Below are positions 63,448 to 64,000 of a DNA stretch of 64,000 nucleotides, piece after piece. This stretch comes from Lautropia sp. (GTDB lineage Bacteria > Pseudomonadota > Gammaproteobacteria > Burkholderiales > Burkholderiaceae_E): the NCBI GenBank assembly GCA_030527825.1, contig JAUNAC010000002.1:780444-844443 (forward strand), written 5' to 3'. How positions within the stretch are numbered: position 1 is the first letter of the stretch; each line of letters starts with the position of its first letter. The translations under genes and the position numbers were made by a program. The notes under the pieces were generated by a model. The model worked only from the letters and a program-made list of their open reading frames with translations. It had not been told where the DNA came from and did no database searches.

Positions 63448-64000
63448 CTATGAGGCGGAAGAGCCCTTGCGGGCCTGAACTCCAGTCCGGCCGAAACGGC
63501 GCTCCCGCTGGCCATACCACTGAATCGCCTCTTCCAGACGGTCATCCGTAAACTCAGGCCAGAAACAATCGCAGAAATACAGCTCGGTATAGGCCAGTTG
63601 CCACAACAGGAAATTGCTGATGCGCTGCTCGCCACCGGTACGGATAAACAGATCCGGCTCGGGTGCATAGGACATCGACAGGTGTCGGGAAAGATCCGAT
63701 TCGGTGACGGGCTGATCAGGTGGAACACCGGCGTCCAGGCGCTCACGCAACAGAGCATTGCCGGCCTGCAGGATATCCCAGCGACCGCCGTAATTGGCAG
63801 CAATCGTCAGCGTCATCCGCGTGTTGTCCGCCGTACGGGCCTCCGCATCAGCAATCATTTTCTGCAATCGCGGCTCAAATCGCTCTCGGTCACCTATGAT
63901 CTTCAGCTGAATGCCGTTGCGGTGCAACTGGGTCACTTCCCGCTGCAGCGCCGACAGAAAAAGTCGCATCAGCAGCGAGACTTCGTCGGCCGGACGGCGC
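63448..64000 (-). CDS. uppS: Undecaprenyl diphosphate synthase, C-terminal part (runs off the window)
   Basis: The C-terminal ~184 residues of UppS; the frame is open to the right edge ([11 protein letters not shown] precedes MRLFLSALQ), so the N-terminal DGNGRWA region lies outside. Visible family motifs: [22 protein letters not shown], and the isoprenoid-synthase signature [30 protein letters not shown]. It makes the C55 carrier lipid for peptidoglycan and O-antigen. First gene of the envelope block seen here. Confidence 0.97.
   Translation of the reverse strand, partial: RRPADEVSLLMRLFLSALQREVTQLHRNGIQLKIIGDRERFEPRLQKMIADAEARTADNTRMTLTIAANYGGRWDILQAGNALLRERLDAGVPPDQPVTESDLSRHLSMSYAPEPDLFIRTGGEQRISNFLLWQLAYTELYFCDCFWPEFTDDRLEEAIQWYGQRERRFGRTGVQARKGSSAS

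Noticed and set aside
1-64000. CRISPR arrays, rRNA or tRNA genes
   Set aside because: No regularly spaced repeats and no cloverleaf or ribosomal RNA sequence was recognised; a dedicated scan could still find a tRNA that reading missed.

Overview
The window is a chromosomal segment of a Gram-negative betaproteobacterium, most likely a member of the Burkholderiales close to Alcaligenaceae/Bordetella. Evidence: the outer-envelope block uppS-cdsA-dxr-rseP-bamA-skp-lpxD-fabZ-lpxA-lpxB-rnhB-rRNA methyltransferase, followed by ppsR/ppsA and the guaA-guaB-rnfH-ratA/smpB group, is in the order I associate with that family. The fused MrpA/MrpB subunit and the moderately high GC of the core also fit. 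The species cannot be named from the sequence alone.

Layout: 1-3485 is the start of an Mrp/Pha Na+(K+)/H+ antiporter operon leaving the window on the left. 3831-6080 holds a YihY/BrkB membrane protein and a rhomboid protease. 6118-12068 is a YbhGFSR-type ABC efflux operon with a divergent CecR-like TetR repressor. 12069-20436 is a run of nine same-strand genes: an NrtABC-like importer, an acyl-CoA-dehydrogenase-fold flavoprotein, an OsmC protein and a polar amino-acid importer. This is possibly an organosulfur-scavenging operon. 20694-21238 carries two tandem SemiSWEET sugar transporters.

21694-26825 is an unusual six-gene cluster around a P1-type ATPase. Both HMA-like domains lack the CxxC metal site, the ATPase lacks the CPC/SPC transmembrane motif, a ferritin-like protein has lost its ligands, and several small glycine-zipper membrane proteins accompany them. 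27564-32128 holds two tandem secreted beta-propeller paralogues and a convergent beta-propeller lipoprotein. 32371-34293 is a broken alpha/beta hydrolase gene with a divergent LysR regulator.

34294-37981 is visibly AT-rich and looks like a small genomic-island remnant at the 3' end of guaA, a known integration site. It encodes a tail-anchored CoiA-like (PD-(D/E)XK) nuclease and a NERD-like/SEC-C protein. The latter is interrupted by a stop codon exactly at the Q/E-x-K position and by a +1 indel in an A7 run. 37982-42537 is guaA, guaB, rnfH, ratA and smpB. 42687-44471 encodes what appears to be a PycTM-like (DUF5706) membrane domain fused to a DUF3616 domain, with no cyclase gene nearby. 44682-51307 holds an aldehyde dehydrogenase, the QmcA/NfeD membrane-quality pair, PEP synthase and its regulatory kinase/phosphorylase. 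51317-64000 is the conserved envelope-biogenesis block, running off the right edge inside uppS.

The best candidates for something undescribed are the orphan PycTM-DUF3616 fusion, the ligand-less P1-ATPase cluster, and the tail-anchored nuclease of the guaA island. Three genes are frame-disrupted, each at a homopolymer run, so base-calling error must be excluded before they are called true pseudogenes.
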